NCBI GenBank assembly: GCA_025809375.1
Contig: CP099514.1
Location: 1,860,001-1,924,000, forward strand
Reading direction: 5' to 3'
DNA: 64,000 nucleotides
Source of the DNA: Bacillus zhangzhouensis
GTDB taxonomy: Bacteria; Bacillota; Bacilli; Bacillales; Bacillaceae
The notes under the pieces are model-generated. The model was not told the origin of the DNA. It did not search any database and saw only the letters and a program-made list of their open reading frames with translations. How positions within the stretch are numbered: position 1 is the first letter of the stretch; each line of letters begins with the position of its first letter. Made by a program: the position numbers and the translations under genes. Positions 63,180-64,000 of this stretch are shown here, one piece after another.

Positions 63180-64000
63180 AGCTGTTTTTCTTTTCTTTCA
63201 ATACAGAATGGGCTTCCTTAACAACCTTCTCAAGTTCTGAAGCAGGAAGTGACGTATTTTCTTCTTGATCGGGATGCAGCACTAAATGAAGCAGAAATTC
63301 AATATTTCCATCTCCTCCCGTAATAGGTGAGAATGATACATCCTTTACATCATAGCCTTCGTTTGCAGCAAATTGATTCATCTCTTCTAGTACACCGAGG
63401 TGGACAGACGGCTCGCGCACGATACCTTTTTTTCCAACAAGCTCTCTGCCTGCTTCAAATTGGGGTTTGACAAGTGCAATACAGTCACCCCCGGGAACAA
63501 GAATATGCTTTAAAGCCGGCAGAATGAGTTTAAGTGAAATAAAAGATACGTCAATCGATGCCACTTCTGGCAATCCTTCAGTAAAATCAGCTGGGACAGA
63601 ATGGCGGAAATTGGTGCGCTCCATGACGATAACTCGGTCATCCTGCCTTAATTTCCACGCAAGCTGATTGTAGCCAACGTCTACAGCATATGATTTGACC
63701 GCACCATTTTGAAGAGCACAATCTGTAAATCCACCTGTTGATGAGCCAATATCAATCAGCAATTTCCCTTCAACTGTCAGGTCAAATTCTTTGAGCGCTT
63801 TTTCGAGTTTTAACCCGCCGCGGCTTACGTATTTGAGAGGGTTTCCCTTCACTGTAAGCGGAGTATCACGAGCCATTTTCTCTCCTGGTTTATCCAAACG
63901 GTTTTCATTTGAGTAAACAATCCCTGCCATGATGGCACGCTTTGCTTTCTCTCTTGTTTCCATTAGTCCTTGTTCGACTAATAAAACGTCAAGTCGTTCT
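63178..64000 (-). CDS. yqxC: YqxC, TlyA-family RNA 2'-O-methyltransferase/hemolysin-like (5' end outside the window)
   Basis: A partial gene: the frame continues open to the window's right edge (ERLDVLLVEQGL precedes the internal Met at 63963), so the start lies beyond 64000. It has an N-terminal S4 RNA-binding domain (RLDVLLVEQGLMETREKAKRAIMAGIV) and an FtsJ-like Rossmann methyltransferase with the SAM motif LLIDIGSSTGGFTDCAL, DVGYNQLAWKLR and LVKPQFEAGRE. Relatives (TlyA) methylate rRNA riboses; in Bacillus the function is unproven. It precedes argR and recN as in B. subtilis. Confidence 0.92.
   Translation of the reverse strand, partial: ERLDVLLVEQGLMETREKAKRAIMAGIVYSNENRLDKPGEKMARDTPLTVKGNPLKYVSRGGLKLEKALKEFDLTVEGKLLIDIGSSTGGFTDCALQNGAVKSYAVDVGYNQLAWKLRQDDRVIVMERTNFRHSVPADFTEGLPEVASIDVSFISLKLILPALKHILVPGGDCIALVKPQFEAGRELVGKKGIVREPSVHLGVLEEMNQFAANEGYDVKDVSFSPITGGDGNIEFLLHLVLHPDQEENTSLPASELEKVVKEAHSVLKEKKNS

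Overview
The window is a chromosomal segment of a Bacillus, most likely of the Bacillus pumilus / safensis / altitudinis group. Its gene order follows the B. subtilis yqkF-to-yqxC interval almost gene by gene (yqkF, yqkE, yqkD, yqkC, yqkB, yqkA, polY2-yqjX, yqjV, coaA, yqjQ-yqjP, proI, yqjN, namA, yqjL, rnz, zwf, gndA, polY1, mifM-yidC2, yqjE-yqjD-yqjC, yqjB, yqjA, artRQP, brxB, bmrU, the bkd operon, bkdR, yqzF, yqiK, spo0A, spoIVB, recN, argR, yqxC). Several insertions are absent from that backbone. The species assignment is inference from synteny and base composition; there is no rRNA or tRNA gene in the window.

Layout. 1-6.7 kb: small yqk genes, interrupted by a secreted LCI-like peptide gene and a ComA-boxed rap-phr pair; yqkA is broken. 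6.8-9.9 kb: LexA-controlled polY2-yqjX and an MFS exporter. 9.9-19.2 kb: coaA, a CoA-disulfide-reductase-like gene, yqjQP, T-box-controlled proI, yqjN, namA and yqjL. 19.2-23.4 kb: an aminotransferase, rnz and zwf. 23.4-31.4 kb: an accessory block between zwf and gndA with a gmuBACDR-like beta-glucoside PTS operon, a MITE-like repeat, gdh-glcU and a complete IS1182-family element. 31.4-43.9 kb: gndA, polY1, the MifM/YidC2 translational switch, a second MITE-like repeat, a CheW-like gene, a carboxylase group, Prli42, an L,D-transpeptidase, the arginine ABC transporter and brxB. 43.9-55.7 kb: bmrU and the sigma-54 ptb-bcd-buk-lpdV-bkdAA-bkdAB-bkdB operon with its activator BkdR. 55.7-64 kb: yqiK, a second rap-phr pair, spo0A, spoIVB, recN, argR and the start-truncated yqxC.

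How the genes work together. The accessory block between zwf and gndA would feed glucose 6-phosphate and gluconate towards the oxidative pentose phosphate enzymes on either side. The bkd genes degrade branched-chain amino acids to branched acyl-CoAs, which are membrane fatty-acid primers. ArgR, encoded at the right end, has a perfect candidate operator in front of artP. Two Rap-Phr cassettes, one next to spo0A, suggest added quorum control of the phosphorelay.

The most interesting structure is a family of mobile ends that all start CAG and all abut the stem-loop of a rho-independent terminator. It comprises one intact IS1182-family element with a 19-bp palindromic target duplication, a 174-bp MITE-like element with its own 19-bp palindromic duplication, a 144-bp inverted relative of it, and two solitary ends.
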